Below, one piece after another: positions 23,334 to 34,107 of a DNA stretch of 64,000 bases. Source of the stretch: Acanthamoeba castellanii str. Neff (Eukaryota > Discosea > Longamoebia > Acanthamoebidae); contig NW_004457643.1 of NCBI RefSeq assembly GCF_000313135.1, positions 190,709-254,708 on the forward strand, read 5' to 3'. Position numbers and translations under genes: made by a program. The number at the start of each line of letters is the position of its first letter. Position 1 is the first letter of the stretch. The notes beneath the pieces are model-generated. The model saw nothing but the letters and a program-made list of their open reading frames with translations. It ran no database searches and was not told where the DNA came from.

Positions 23334-25437
23334 ATGGCGTTGGTGCTGGAAGAAGTGGTGGTCAAGGACCAGCTGATGCGGTTGCTGCACCAGCTCGATT
23401 TCAGCGAGTAAGTGATTTTCGCTCTTATGATTCGAGAAACAGCATTGTCGATTCTTCTCACGCTGTGTCCGCCCGTGGCTCGTGGCTGCGCCCAGTGTAA
23501 CGGAGGAGGGGGAGCTGCTGGAGGCGCTGCAGACCAAGGGAGCGACTGACCCGCACTACCGCGTGCTGTGCGCGCACCTGGCGAGCGAGTTTGCGTCCTG
23601 GGTCGAGTTCCTGGCCGGCAACGACCTCCCCAGCCCCGTGCACATTCCCACCGACACCGCCGAGACCTTCGCCCAGGCCCTCGTGCCCCTCCTGCGGAAA
23701 GAAGGTAAGCCAATCCTGTATGGGCTGACCGCCACCCAGAACAATCACACCACTCACACCACCGTGGTCGTTCAGGCGCGCACAAGCTGGTGGAGCGATT
23801 TGGCCTCAATGGCGATGCGCCGCTGCAGACATTCACGCAGAAGGCAGACCTCCTCGGTACATAGCAGCCGCAACCTGTCGAGGCGACAGGCTGACTATCC
23901 CACATGCCTGACCCGTGTGGTGTGATTTACCTTGTAGAGTACTTCCTGGGCGAACTGCTGGCCTGCCGGCTGATGGGCTACAAGCGCTCAAAGTATCAAA
24001 ACCCGTCGGTGTCGGCTGAGAAGAGCGGCGACCTGTCCAAGCAGTTTGGCGTGCGCGACTCTATGCGTCTTCTTGGCGTGGTCCACACCGCACGCATGTT
24101 CTCACACGCGTGTTTATGTGTTCATGCAAGAACAGGGATGCATCAAGACCGCGTTCGCCGTGCTGAAGATCGAGCACGTGCCGGAAACCGGTGAGAAAGC
24201 GGTTCGGGCCATTGAAGAGAAGATCATCCAGCTCAACAAAACGCTCCCCGAGAGCTACAACCGCCCGCTGTTCGACCTCTCGTCCCTTTCCCCCGAACAA
24301 CTGAGCCGCCTCGAGCAGGTCAACGATGGTACTACCCAACCCTTTCGAGGAGTGCCCGGCCAGACATACCATCGTCGCTCTTGGGCGACTCCTCTCAACG
24401 ATCAATTGTCCACCCAGGTTTCAAGACTGAGTACAGCAAGCGACAAGCGATGATCGTCGATCGGTTCCGTCAGACCCTGATCCCGCTGTTCCGCGTCAAG
24501 GGCGTACCGGTGGAGATCAAGGAGGGGCTGCAATCCAACATCAACGAAGAGCTCGCCAAACACCAGAAGTGCGCACTGGCACCACATGCACCACTTGCAG
24601 ATCCCTGCGATTACGAAAGAGGTGAGTGCGCACTGGCTAACCGGCTTGCGTTCGTCGTGCTTGTGTCGCGGTGCAGGTCTCACTCGTGCGATTTCTCCAC
24701 GTGGGACATTGTGGTCGCGCGGGACGACCTCATCCGACAGCAGATGCAGCGGACCAGCATGCGCTCTCTCGACGACAAGGGCAGCGAGCCGCGGATGAAG
24801 TCGCTCGTGGTCAACGTGGTACGTTACGTCCCAGCCCGGCTCTCTGGCCTCTCGTCCAAAGTATAGGGACCAGCTGCTGTCTGACTGTCATCGTTCCCCC
24901 ACTCACTTCTTCGCTCGTCGCTCTTCGTTTTTCGTCTCTCTTCATTCTTAGGAGGTCTCCCGGAAAGGCGCCGGAGGGAGGGTGGTCAACAAGAAGGAGG
25001 AGCTGCCCAAGCGTAGTCGGCGACGAAGGAAGTGGGAGGCCGACGACGCCGATTCACTTCCGACGGGCATCGACGTCGAAGCCGGCGGCGAGGAGGAGGA
25101 AAGAGAGGGCGAGCCCTTGCCCGAAGAAGAAGGAACGGGGAAGAAGGAAGGTGGCGGCGAGGAAGAAGAAGGAGAGGAGGAGGAGGGTGAGCTGACGCGG
25201 GAGGAGAAGGCGGAGAGGCGACGACTGACCAACGAGAGGCGCGAAATGGGCGAGAAGCGGAAGGCGGACGAGCTGCTCAAGAAGAAGACGCAGGAGCCGA
25301 AGGAGCTGAGCAAGCAGGACAAGCAGTTCCTCAAGCAACAGCTGAAGAAGGAGAAGCGCCAGCAGAGACGAGAGAAGAAGCTCGAGAAGACCAGGCGTGG
25401 CCAAACCAACAACAGGAGCGACGACGAAGCCGACTGA
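23334..25437 (+). CDS. FAM98: FAM98 family protein (tRNA-ligase complex type)
   Basis: About eight exons. Animal FAM98A/B join the RTCB tRNA-splicing ligase, DDX1 and CGI-99. The N-terminal helical domain contains MALVLEEVVVKDQLMRLLHQ, LHQLDFSE, VTEEGELLEALQTKGATDPH and YRVLCAHLASEFASWVEFL. The middle has EYFLGELLACRLMGYKRSK and RPLFDLSSLSPEQLSRLEQV, KTEYSKRQAMIVDRFRQTL. The diagnostic C-domain is TWDIVVARDDLIRQQMQRTS, LDDKGSEPRMKSLVVNV, VSRKGAGGRVVNKKEELPKR, matching the animal VAHLLAARQDLSKI and NKVLMGRVPDRGGR block. The Gly-rich tail of animal FAM98 is replaced by an acidic then Lys/Glu-rich helical tail (EELTREEKAERRRLT region). It ends at TGA 25435-25437. The next gene starts only 60 bp later. 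Confidence 0.82.
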
Positions 25438-25497
25438 TGCACAACACGGCCAAAGGCGAGCAAATAAGTAAATAAAGTTGTAAAAAACTGAAACGAG
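25438..25497. other. 60-bp spacer with AATAAA
   Basis: Between FAM98 stop and the next ATG. It contains AAATAAGTAAATAAAG, so the polyadenylation signal of one gene and the 5' leader of the next share about 60 bp. Confidence 0.5.
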
Positions 25498-27579
25498 ATG
25501 GAGATTGATGACCTGCCGGCGGAGGTGCTGGTGAAGGTGTTGGGCTACGTGCTCGATCCGGCGCAGCTTAGCCGCCTGGCGCAGGTGTCACGCCGCTGGA
25601 AGTCGCTGGCGGAGACCGACACCCTCTGGCGCGAGCTGCTCAAGAGGCGGTGGACCAGAGATGAAATCGAGCACATGAACAAAGAGGCTCAAGATGATGG
25701 AGGCAACCCTTCGCTTGTTGACTGGAACCAGAGATGGGAGGCCTTCCACGCAGCACAGAAGCCGCCCAACGCTTCCTGGAAGGTGCTCCTCTATTATTGT
25801 TATCATAATGATGTACTATTTATTTATCAGTGGTTGCAGGCGTTCTACCTGGGGCATCTGCGAGGGCCGGTGGAACGGCTCCTGAGCGAGCTCGACCGAC
25901 ACCCGCTCGACCTCGCCCAGCTGAGCACCGTCACCTTTCGCTCGAAGGCTGCCTCCCCGCCACAAGAGGTGCGAGGCTATCATCCTACACGCTGTTCTCC
26001 CCCCCCCCGAGCGTGCACTCACCTGCAGCCGCACACACAGGAGGCGGGCGATGTGTGGATCCGGCAGCTGCTGGACATCTCGCGCTCGGCGCGCCTGCAG
26101 GAGGCCCTCTCGGCCTACCCACGCGCTTGCCGCGATCACCTGGAGGTGATGCGCGAATCGGTCCTCACGCGCCTCAACTTCATTCGTCGAGCACGGAGCA
26201 TGCGTACGCGTCATAGGCATACGCGCGTGTTGGTCGCTGGGGTGGTCTAACCCTCACATACGGCATGTGCGTGTGTGCGTGTGTGCGTGCGTGCGGTGTG
26301 GGCGGTGTGACTGCGCTAGTGTTTCTGGGCAAGCTGGGGCTGTTCGCCTACCTCGTCAAGCGATTCCTGCCTTCGCTGTGCCCTCTGCCGGCCAACTTTC
26401 TCACCAGTCGCCCCACGGCGGGGTCTCTACTTCGCTTTTGGCCGCTCTATGTGTACTGCGCTGCCTACTATTACGCGCAGAAGCTACTTGGGTACGACGC
26501 ACACACACACACGATACACACTTTGCGTCGCCTGCTCTTGCTCACGTTGCAGTACAGGCGGAGAGGCTATATGGAAGGGACGCCCAAGTGGTACCTCGGC
26601 GTTGCTAAGTTCGGCAACCACGTGCTGAGCTCCCTCCTCGAAGAGGTCAGCTTACGGTAGCCCGCTCCCCACCGCGCGGGCATTATGGCGAGTTCGCCTT
26701 GTCTCTGATTCAAAGTACACACATTCATTCGTTTCGCGCTTTGCAGGTGGTTGTGCCTCCCTCCGTTCATCATCTCTGTCGTTGTGGCCAACGGCCTACT
26801 CAAGGGAAGCACCTTCGTTTTCGCTCTTCTCTTGGCCTTGGGCTGTGCAGTTCGGTCAGTACGGGTACGACCGCGTATCAACATTCTCCATTCTTCTTCG
26901 TCCTTCATTCTTTTTCATTCTGCTTCTTCTTCTTCTTCTTCTTTGGTGCTGGTCGGCGGTCGGCCCTCAACAGGACCAGGGCTCGCGTCTTAAGTACCTC
27001 GGCGGCGTCGGGATGAGCCTGTCGCTGGCCTACTATGCCCTACGCTTCGACCTCCTGCTCCACACCCTCTCCCGGGTGCTCATGCCCATCTTCCACGCCC
27101 TCACCCGCAACGCCTACCGCGAGGTGATCGCGCGCCAGGCCGCCGCCGGCACGGTCAACCGCCACTTCCACCTCTTCGTCGTGGGCCTCTTCGCCATGAA
27201 CTCGATGGCCCACCTCGTGAGCCGGCTGGCCAGCCTCAAGCTCGCTCGCTCCTCCATCACCACGGCCCAGCTCACCCTCACCCTGCGCAACCTCTTCCCA
27301 TCGCTCGCCGCCTCTTTTTCGACCACCAGCGGTGGTGGTGGTACGGCCGCGACTGACGCGACCGAGGCGTCGTGGTCGGCACAGCTGTGGCGCTTGCTCG
27401 ACCAGCGGGCCGTGGCGAGCCAGCTGCTGGGCCTGGTCAATGGCAACGTCGTGGGGTGGGCCATGTGCCACGCGGCCATCCACCACGGCTTCCCGACCGT
27501 GGTGGCCCTCAAGTTGCTCTGCGAGGCCGAGGTGCTGCTTCTCCACCTCGCCACCCCAACAGCAATCAAGCGCCATTGA
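25498..27579 (+). CDS. F-box protein with C-terminal multi-pass membrane domain
   Basis: The N-terminal F-box is clear at residues 3-45: IDDLPAEVLVKVLGYVLDPA then QLSRLAQVSRRWKSLAETDT, LWRELLKRRW. F-boxes recruit substrates to SCF ubiquitin ligases through Skp1. Later exons join in phase (GTGCTC...TTGCAG before AFYLGHLRGPVERLLSELDR; donor GTACGC after RRARSM) to hydrophobic segments: LFLGKLGLFAYLVKRFLPSL, FWPLYVYCAAYYYAQKLLG, LPPFIISVVVANGLLKGSTF, YLGGVGMSLSLAYYALRFDL, FHLFVVGLFAMNSMAHLVSR. At least four or five look like transmembrane helices. The final exon is long and intron-free, ending LLLHLATPTAIKRH at 27577-27579. I do not recognise the membrane part. If the F-box and membrane exons are two genes, the break would be near 26250. 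Confidence 0.65.
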
Positions 27580-27664
27580 TGCCCATAATGGCCAAGGTGC
27601 AACGTGTACGATGACGAAGTGCATTCTTCCCTTACACCCTTGGCGGGTCAACACGGTGGGCAGG

Positions 27665-29370
27665 CTAGCTGCTTCCCCGCTCCTCGGTGAGTACAAGGGT
27701 TGCTTCCCTTCGCGGGGTTATGCCAGTGACGCTCGTGGTGAGGTCCTCCAGCGGTTGGGCACCATCAGATCCGCCGCCTCCTCCGTCTATGCCGATGCCG
27801 CTGCCACCGGCCTCGTGCTCGGCCGCTACTCGGGCGTGCACGAGCGATGACGAAGAAGAGAAGGAGCTGGCGGTGTCGGCGGAAGAGGGGAGGGGGGTGG
27901 TGGCGGTGGGGGCGGAGGCCAGTGACGTGGTGGTGGTGGAAGAGGTTGGTGGGGGAGGGATCATCTCGCCCTCGCGAGTGAGCAGGGTCAACGGGAAGAT
28001 GGCCCCTCCGCCCTGGACGTATCGCCCCCAGTCCAGCAACTCTGGACCGCGCAGACCTGGCGCGCTCTGCCCCAGCTGCACTAACTCGTCCAGCGTCACC
28101 CACGCTGCAATTCAAGACGTCGATCGTCATCATAGTGTAAGCAACACACCACCACCACCACCACCACGAGTGTATTGAGTACCAGCGCCTTCGGACTCTT
28201 TGTCGGGCTCCGACTTGGGTGGTTGGTTCTCGTCGATGGGTCGTGCAAAGAAGACGATCCGACATCGACCCCTGTACAAAGTCATCGTGTGCTCAATTCG
28301 GAGTATGCCTGTGTAAACACGCACACAAAGACGATGAAGAGACGATCAGGCTGTGCGCGCGCGCGCACACACACACACACACACACAAGCGCAAATGCAC
28401 TGCTGCCGCGTGCATACCTTCTAAGCGCACGTCGATGCCGGCTTCCTCCTTTGTCTCTCGTATGGCAGCGCTCATGAGGTCGTCTCCCGGGTCGACGAAC
28501 CCCGCCGGAAGCCACCACCCTCTGCCTCGCGACTCGTGCACGGCGAGAAAGCGGCCGTCTGGGTGCTGCACCACCACCAGGCTGAAGTTCCATGTCGGAC
28601 AGCCTGTCTGTCTGCTCCATTCTGTGATAACGGCACGCACCACCAGTTAGCACCCTCTGCTACACAGCTAGCACGTAGCGGACTGCGCAGGTACGAACCT
28701 TCTTTTTTCTTCTTGGGCTCTTTTTCTTCTTGTGGCGGCGCTGTTGCTCACCAATGAAGAGATGTAGAAATGAAATTAGAATTACAAATTTATGGAAATT
28801 AAAATGAATGGTCACGATTTGGTGCTCTCATCTTATCCGGACAAGATGGGACGACCCACCAATGTTGGTGTTCGTGACGATTGAGAAGGCTTTTGTGCTC
28901 GAGGCCGGCGTACCGCGATCTAGCGTGTTATTGGGACTGCCCTCTCCATTCTTGAACACACGCTTCACTCGATCCAACATTCGCCGCCCAAGATGATCTT
29001 TCCTGCCCGGCCCTGCGCCCTCCTCTCGCTTCCTCTTCCTGCTCCTTCCGGGGTCGAGCTGCTGCTTTTGCCCTGACTGTGCGGCGCCTCCATTTTCCGC
29101 GGGTTGCCGCTCGCCTGGCCAGATGTTGATAAAACCTGAAAAGGCGATTGGCAACACAACAAACCTCCCAAACGTCGCCGCTCCAAGGAGGAGATCGTGG
29201 AGACCAACAACTTCACCTGGCGAGCACTCATCATCAGTGCGCCGCTTCAATCGCCACGAACATTGGCGCACGCGACACGCACAAGAAACGGTCCCAGGAA
29301 GAGTTCTGGTGGGCGGCCTCACGTGCTTCTCCAACATATACTCTGGCCTGCAGTAAGGCTGGATCTGCAT
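27665..29370 (-). CDS. Nudix hydrolase with N-terminal basic extension
   Basis: The Nudix fold begins EEWSRQTGCPTWNFSLVVVQ, HPDGRFLAVHESRGRGWWLP. The Nudix box is GFVDPGDDLMSAAIRETKEE AGI, fitting G-x5-E-x7-RE-x2-EE-x-G except that the first glutamate is aspartate. The fold continues after a (CA)n-bearing intron with ILRIEHTMTLYRGRCRIVFF, ARPIDENQPP and AWVTLDELVQLGQ, then a Ser/Thr/Gly-rich tail to 27665. Upstream exons join in phase: NTNI (near 28860) to APPQEEKEPKKKKEE by a GTGGGT...AACAG intron. Before that is a basic, low-complexity stretch (GRSRKRKREEGAGPGRKDHL). ATG 29370 (MQIQPYCRPEYMLEKHV) is the furthest start I would accept; a later start is possible. Substrate (nucleotide sugar, dinucleotide or other NDP-X) cannot be told. 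Confidence 0.7.
28354..28387. repeat. (GC)n(CA)n microsatellite in a Nudix intron
   Basis: Alternating GCGCGCGC then ACACACAC between the Nudix-box exon and the next exon. Confidence 0.9.
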
Positions 29371-29543
29371 GTGGCCAAGCAAGCTCACTACCGCCGTGGG
29401 GGGACTATGTTGGTCCAGCCAAGCATTGCGCACTGTGTCTGCCTTCTGGTCCCTGAGCTCCTATACCAATCAAGTGTTGTGCTCGTCGGCTTTGCCGGCA
29501 AGGTGGCTTCTGCAGCTTACAAGCGGATGTTTCGCACACCCAA
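29371..29543. other. spacer between Nudix gene and tRNA gene
   Basis: 173 bp. No convincing exon. It presumably contains the promoter of the minus-strand Nudix gene. Confidence 0.35.
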
Positions 29544-29615
29544 GATTCCGTGGTGCAACGGTAGCACGCAAGCCTAACACGCTTGAGGTCGCGAGATCAA
29601 CACTCGCCGGAATCA
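29544..29615 (+). tRNA. tRNA-Val (AAC)
   Basis: A full cloverleaf can be drawn. The acceptor stem GATTCCG (29544-29550) pairs with CGGAATC (29608-29614), seven perfect pairs; the discriminator is A. T8, then D stem GTGC/GCAC with loop AACGGTA (G18G19 present). The anticodon stem CAAGC/GCTTG has loop CTAACAC, giving anticodon AAC (valine, wobble A normally becomes inosine) and T33. The variable loop is AGGTC. The T stem GCGAG/CTCGC is perfect with loop ATCAACA. The A-box reads TGGTGCAACGG. The T loop starts with A instead of T54, which is uncommon. No intron. Oligo-T follows immediately. Confidence 0.9.
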
Positions 29616-29620
29616 TTTTT
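29616..29620 (+). terminator. RNA polymerase III oligo-T terminator
   Basis: Five T residues directly after the discriminator base of the tRNA-Val gene, the usual Pol III stop signal. Confidence 0.8.
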
Positions 29621-29698
29621 ATGGGCTTGCTACTCAAGTTGGCCGCAGCGTTTGTTTTTTTTTTGACTTTTTTGATTTTCTTTTTCGTTGTGGCCAAG

Positions 29699-32079
29699 AT
29701 GAAGCGTACAATCCGGTGTGCCTCCAAGACTGTAGGATTGCCGCTTGCGCTTCTGGCACCCAGGCCATTGGTCACAGGCCGTACGCTTCGGCGAGCGGCG
29801 ACCGCAACCACAGCAAGAACGGCTTCCGGAGCAGATTTTGCAGATGAGCGAACTGGCACGGAGGCGGCAAAGTTGTGGGCTGCACTCGCAGCTCAAGGAC
29901 CCGCCTTCCCTCTCCGCTCCACATCTGCCGGTGGCGAGGGCGTCCAAATTCTGCCCACACCTGACGATTTCTTTAATCAGCTCAAGGTTAGATTTATATT
30001 GTTATTTTCATTTTTACGTTTATTTATTATATTAATTTTATAAAAACATATAATAATGCATCCACTTTTCCACACGCAGGAAGGCATAAAGCGAGCCCGC
30101 AAGAGGGTGGTGATTGCCGCGCTGTACCTCGGAACTGGGCACCACGAGAGGGAACTGGTGCGTCTACGTCTTGACCGATGCCTTGGCCGCCCGACCCTCC
30201 ACCTTGGCTGCGCAAGCTGACGCCCTTGGCTTGGTCTTTGGCCACCACCGCCGCCGCATCAGGTATCGCTGCTGCAGCAAGCATGCGAACGGAACAGGGA
30301 CCTCCGCGTGTCGATCCTTCTCGACTGCGCGCGTGGCCTGCGCGGCGACCCCAACTCAGCCGCCATGCTCAGACCCTTGGTACGTTCTGTGAGGAGGGGC
30401 GAAGATCGCTGCGTTGGAGAGTGTGGGTTGACGCTGACGAGCGGATGCTGTGCTGTCACTGATGTGGGCACAGGTGGAAGCCCACCCGGGGTCGGTGTCG
30501 GTGAGCCTCTACCAAACGCCCGATCTGCGAGGACTGGTGAAGCGATTCGCCCCGCCTCGATGGAACGAGATCGTGGGCGTATCCCACTACAAGGCCTTCG
30601 TGTTCGATGACGACACCATGCTGAGCGGGTACAATCATGATCTTGAGGCTGAAGAGCGCTACACGCACGCACGCACGCACGCACGCACGCACACGCAGTC
30701 TCATCGTTTCTATCATCTGTAGGGCCAACCTTTCCGATCAATACTTTACCAACCGACAGGATCGCTACATGCTCTTCAGGCAATCCCCCGAGCTAAGCGA
30801 CTTCTTCGAGACGCTCATCAACAAGGTTTTCTCCCTCTTCCCCCCTCCTCTATTGGCCCTTCCCCCAGCCATCCCGTCGCGCGTGGAGCTCATCGATCTT
30901 CTTCGTTCTTCTGCGCTCTTCGTTCTTTTTTCGTTCTTCGAAGTCGAGCGAATTTTGCTTTGGCGTGACGCCGCAGGGCGGCATTCAGCTCCCGCCGGGC
31001 TGTCCCCACCCGGAGACGGCTCCGATCGCCGAGTTTGCCGACTATGCGCGAAGCCGCATCGCCCCCCTCCTGGCCCCCGCTGCTCCTGCCGGCACAAACA
31101 GCGCCGCGTCGGCATCGGCCCAGACCTGGGTCTTCCCCACGGTCCAGATGGGTCGCTTCGGGATTCACCAAGACGAGCGCGTGACCGAGCTCGTCCTGTC
31201 GTCGTGCACGGCCAGCGGAGCGACGTTGGACCTGGCGTCGGCCTACTTCAACATCACCAAGCGATACAAGGCCGCCATTCTTTCGCCCCACAACCAGGCG
31301 CAGGTGAACATCATCACCGCGAGTCCCGAGGTACGTCAATCAACCAACCAACCAACCAACCAACCTACGTCCCACACCTCTGCTCCTCGTTCATCCGGTG
31401 GTGATGGGCAGGCCAACGGGTTCTTCAACAGCAAGGGCATGTCCCAGCACATACCCATGGGCTACACGGCCATGGAGAAGCAGGTGCGTACCAATATGGA
31501 AGCGAAATGCTCGTTTGTCGGAGTAGGAGCGAAGCGAGTCGCGCGCATTGCTAACATGACGCTGGTGGTGGCTGGTGGCACACAACAGTTCTTTGAGGAG
31601 GTGCAGGCCCGCGGACAGGGCGAACGCGTGCGGATATTCGAGTACTTCCGAGAAGGCTGGACCTTCCACGGCAAGGGCCTGTGGTACACTCCCGCGGGAC
31701 AGAGCCGGCCCATCCTCACCATGATCGGCAGCCCCAACTTTGGTACACGCCCACCCAATCGATTGCCCCTTGAACCCGCTCACCGACGATGCGCGGTTGC
31801 TGCAGGCCGTCGCTCTACCGACCGAGATCTGGAGGCGCAGGTGGTGGTCCTTACCGAAGACCCTGAGCTCCGAGGAAAGCTCGCTGAGGTGATTGTCACT
31901 CCGTCATTGTGCTGATGCGTGCCACTGACGCGTTATCTGTGTTCTCGTTCCTCACGCAGGAGAAGGAGATGTTGTTTGCCAGCACCACGCTCGTGCGGAG
32001 CGCAACGTTCGAGAAGGCTGACCGCTATGTCCAGCCGTGGGCCAAGCTCACCACTGGACTCCTCTCCTCCTATTTTTAA
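29699..32079 (+). CDS. PGS1: CDP-diacylglycerol-glycerol-3-phosphate 3-phosphatidyltransferase (PGS1)
   Basis: Makes phosphatidylglycerophosphate, the committed step to cardiolipin, in mitochondria. It belongs to the phospholipase D superfamily. The N-terminus MKRTIRCASKTVG plus RPLVTGRTLRRAATATTAR is presequence-like. The core starts GVQILPTPDDFFNQLK, then EGIKRARKRVVIAALYLGTG, and an intron (GTGCGT...ATCAG) joins HHERELV to SLLQQACERNRDLRVSILLD. The first HKD motif is HYKAFVFDDDTMLSGANLSD, split by an intron carrying a CACG repeat; it is followed by QYFTNRQDRYMLF. The second is FHGKGLWYTPAGQSRPILTM then IGSPNFG, which lacks the Asp as in animal PGS1. The end KLTTGLLSSYF is at TAA 32077-32079. 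About nine exons. A tRNA gene lies 84 bp upstream of the start. Confidence 0.92.
30661..30693. repeat. (GCAC)n microsatellite in a PGS1 intron
   Basis: About eight GCAC units inside the intron that splits the first HKD motif, between LSG and ANLSD. Confidence 0.9.
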
Positions 32080-32344
32080 TGAAGACGTCACTTCGGCCGA
32101 AGGCACGGAAGTTGTGGTGAGATACCGCCGCGAGTTGGGAGTGGTGACACTTTGAAGCCTCTCTCTTTGTGCTCCACCACGAGCTCGCGTCCCGCGTACA
32201 AGAACGAGGATTGGCCCTGCATCTCTTTCAACTTTCTGGGTAGTTGGGTCTAATGATGATGGTGCCATGAAGCTCGAGATTTGTTTGTTTTTTGGTTTAT
32301 TTTTTGACAATGTCCATCGATGTCCAGTGAAAAAGAACCTCCGC
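32080..32344. other. convergent spacer PGS1 / RPL22e
   Basis: 265 bp between converging stops. T-rich at 32283-32310 on the + strand, consistent with the minus-strand polyadenylation region of RPL22e. No gene seen. Confidence 0.45.
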
Positions 32345-33202
32345 TTACTGCTCCTCGGCGGCAGCATCCTCGTCCTGGTCGTGAATGTTGAAGTACTTGA
32401 GCTTGTAGGTGTTCTTGCTCTGCGAGACCACGCGAAGCCAATCGCGCAGCTGCTGCTTCTTCAGGTACTTCTTCGTGAGGTACTTGACGTACTTCTTGGA
32501 GAAGGGGATGGTCGAGCTCACGGTGAGCTTCGTCTTCTCCCTGGTGATCTTGACGGAGTTACCGAGCTGGCCAGCCTTGCCGTTCACCTTGATGCGATCG
32601 TGAAGGTACTTCTCCTAAAAGAAGATTTCAATTGAAGAGAGGGACCTGTTAGATGGCCAAATCCATTCAATGGGGTCAAGAGGGACAGGGAACGTACGAA
32701 GGAGTTGGGGTCCATGATGCCATCCTCAACGGGGTCGGAGAGGTCGAGCACGAACTTGAGCACCTTCTTCTTGGGCTTACCCTTGCCCTTACCCTTCACC
32801 TTCTTCACCTTAGGCTTGGCGGGGGCGACCTTGACCTTGGGGGTCTGGGCCTTGACGGCGGCGGGCTTAGCCACGGCGGCCTTGGCAGCGGCAGCCTTGG
32901 CGGGGGCAGCGGCCTTCTTGGCGGCCTCCTTCTTGGCGGCGACGGCCTTGGCGGGGGCAGCGGCGGGCTTAGGAGCGGCGGCCTTAGGGGCGGCGGCCTT
33001 GGTCTCCTTGGCGGGAGTGGCGGCCTTCTTGGGAGCGGCCTTGGTCTGGAGATGACAACAAATGATCAAAGATCAGAGTGTTGTCTTGACCCATAGTCGA
33101 TTTGGATTTGGCCCACATCACCAAAGATCAAGTGGACCCACAGAGCATCATGCGAAGAGGAAGGGCGACACGTACGGACTTGCCCTTAGCGGCGGTGGAC
33201 AT
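32345..33202 (-). CDS. RPL22: 60S ribosomal protein L22e with Ala/Lys/Pro-rich N-terminal extension
   Basis: Three exons: 33202-33176 (MSTAAKGKS), 33045-32698 and 32614-32345. The eL22 core is [97 protein letters not shown], with an acidic C-terminus [11 protein letters not shown] as usual. Before the core there is an extension of about 90 residues of repeated [12 protein letters not shown] units ([20 protein letters not shown]) resembling a histone H1 tail, ending [12 protein letters not shown] similar extension is known in insect eL22. The gene is divergent from RPS28e. Confidence 0.95.
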
Positions 33203-33491
33203 TATCTCTTCTTTTATGGATCGACTGACGACGCCGGATAGGGAAGAAGGGGAAGAGAAGAAAGAAAGGGTGCGGGTGCAGCCAGAGGGATTTAGGGCGA
33301 ACGAGAAATTCAGCAATCCGCACAAAATCCGGGAATTCGCTGGGTCATGCCCGGTTATTGACTTGTATGGCTACAGGTTTATGGGCGGCCGGTTTTTGCC
33401 GGCCTCTTCCTTTCTTTCTTTCCCTTCCTCTCGCAGCCAGCAGCAGACCCTCCGTTTCTGTAGGCCCGTCGATTTCTAAAATCAAATCAAG
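33203..33491. promoter_or_regulatory. shared promoter region of RPL22e and RPS28e
   Basis: 289 bp between two outward-facing ribosomal protein start codons. It contains an inverted repeat GGCCGG-TTTTTG-CCGGCC at 33387-33404. A pyrimidine tract (CTCTTCCTTTCTTTCTTTCC, 33404-33423) upstream of RPS28e could be the transcription start and 5'TOP-type leader. Confidence 0.55.
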
Positions 33492-33704
33492 ATGAGCGAG
33501 ACCACTGCTACTGATGGATTGGCCTACGTCAAGGTCGAGAAGCTCCTCGGCCGTACCGGCTCGCGTGGAGGTGTGACCCAGGTCCGCTGCAGCTTCGTCA
33601 ACTCGACCCGCCGCGAGATCATCCGCAACGTTGTCGGCCCCGTGCGCGTGGGTGACATTCTCATCCTCCTCGAGACTGAGCGCGAAGCCCGCCGACTCCG
33701 CTAA
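33492..33704 (+). CDS. RPS28: 40S ribosomal protein S28e
   Basis: Single uninterrupted exon of 70 residues, the usual length for eS28. Conserved sequence: [58 protein letters not shown]. It is a beta-barrel protein of the 40S head near the mRNA exit. The start ATG is preceded by AATCAAATCAAG. Confidence 0.98.
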   Translation: MSETTATDGLAYVKVEKLLGRTGSRGGVTQVRCSFVNSTRREIIRNVVGPVRVGDILILLETEREARRLR

Positions 33705-34107
33705 AACGCTGACCTTGTGCCGCTCGCTCATTTGGAGGCTATGCCAATCGAGCCGTGGCAACGACGACGGGCATCTTCTACTTCGATGGATGTCGAGCAG
33801 GGGGCCAGCCGCCGAAGAGAATAAATTATTTCCTCATCGTTGTTTTTCTACCCTCGCTCTTGGTGAGTGGCAATTCTCAGTTTCTGTTCGTTCACTTTCA
33901 TCTTTCTGCAAATCTCACAACCGCACCTACCCCTGCCACTGTACTGTGGCAATCGTTCATCTTAGGCGGATGATCTCTCTTGTGCCTCCTTGGCCCCTCC
34001 GCTGACGTGGCAGCGCTAACAAATAGCAAAAATGAATTCTCCGGAGTGGCGCCAACTCTGATCAAAGAAACAGAGAAAGGATCCATTCCTGTTCATTTGA
34101 CAACACG
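33705..34107. other. intergenic region RPS28e to LCB1
   Basis: 403 bp. AATAAA near 33821 probably serves RPS28e. The remainder, pyrimidine-rich around 33885-33910, is probably the LCB1 promoter and leader. No coding signal. Confidence 0.45.

Noticed and set aside
32653..33096. Gly/Leu-rich + strand frame
   Set aside because: Complement of the Ala/Lys/Pro repeat exon of RPL22e.
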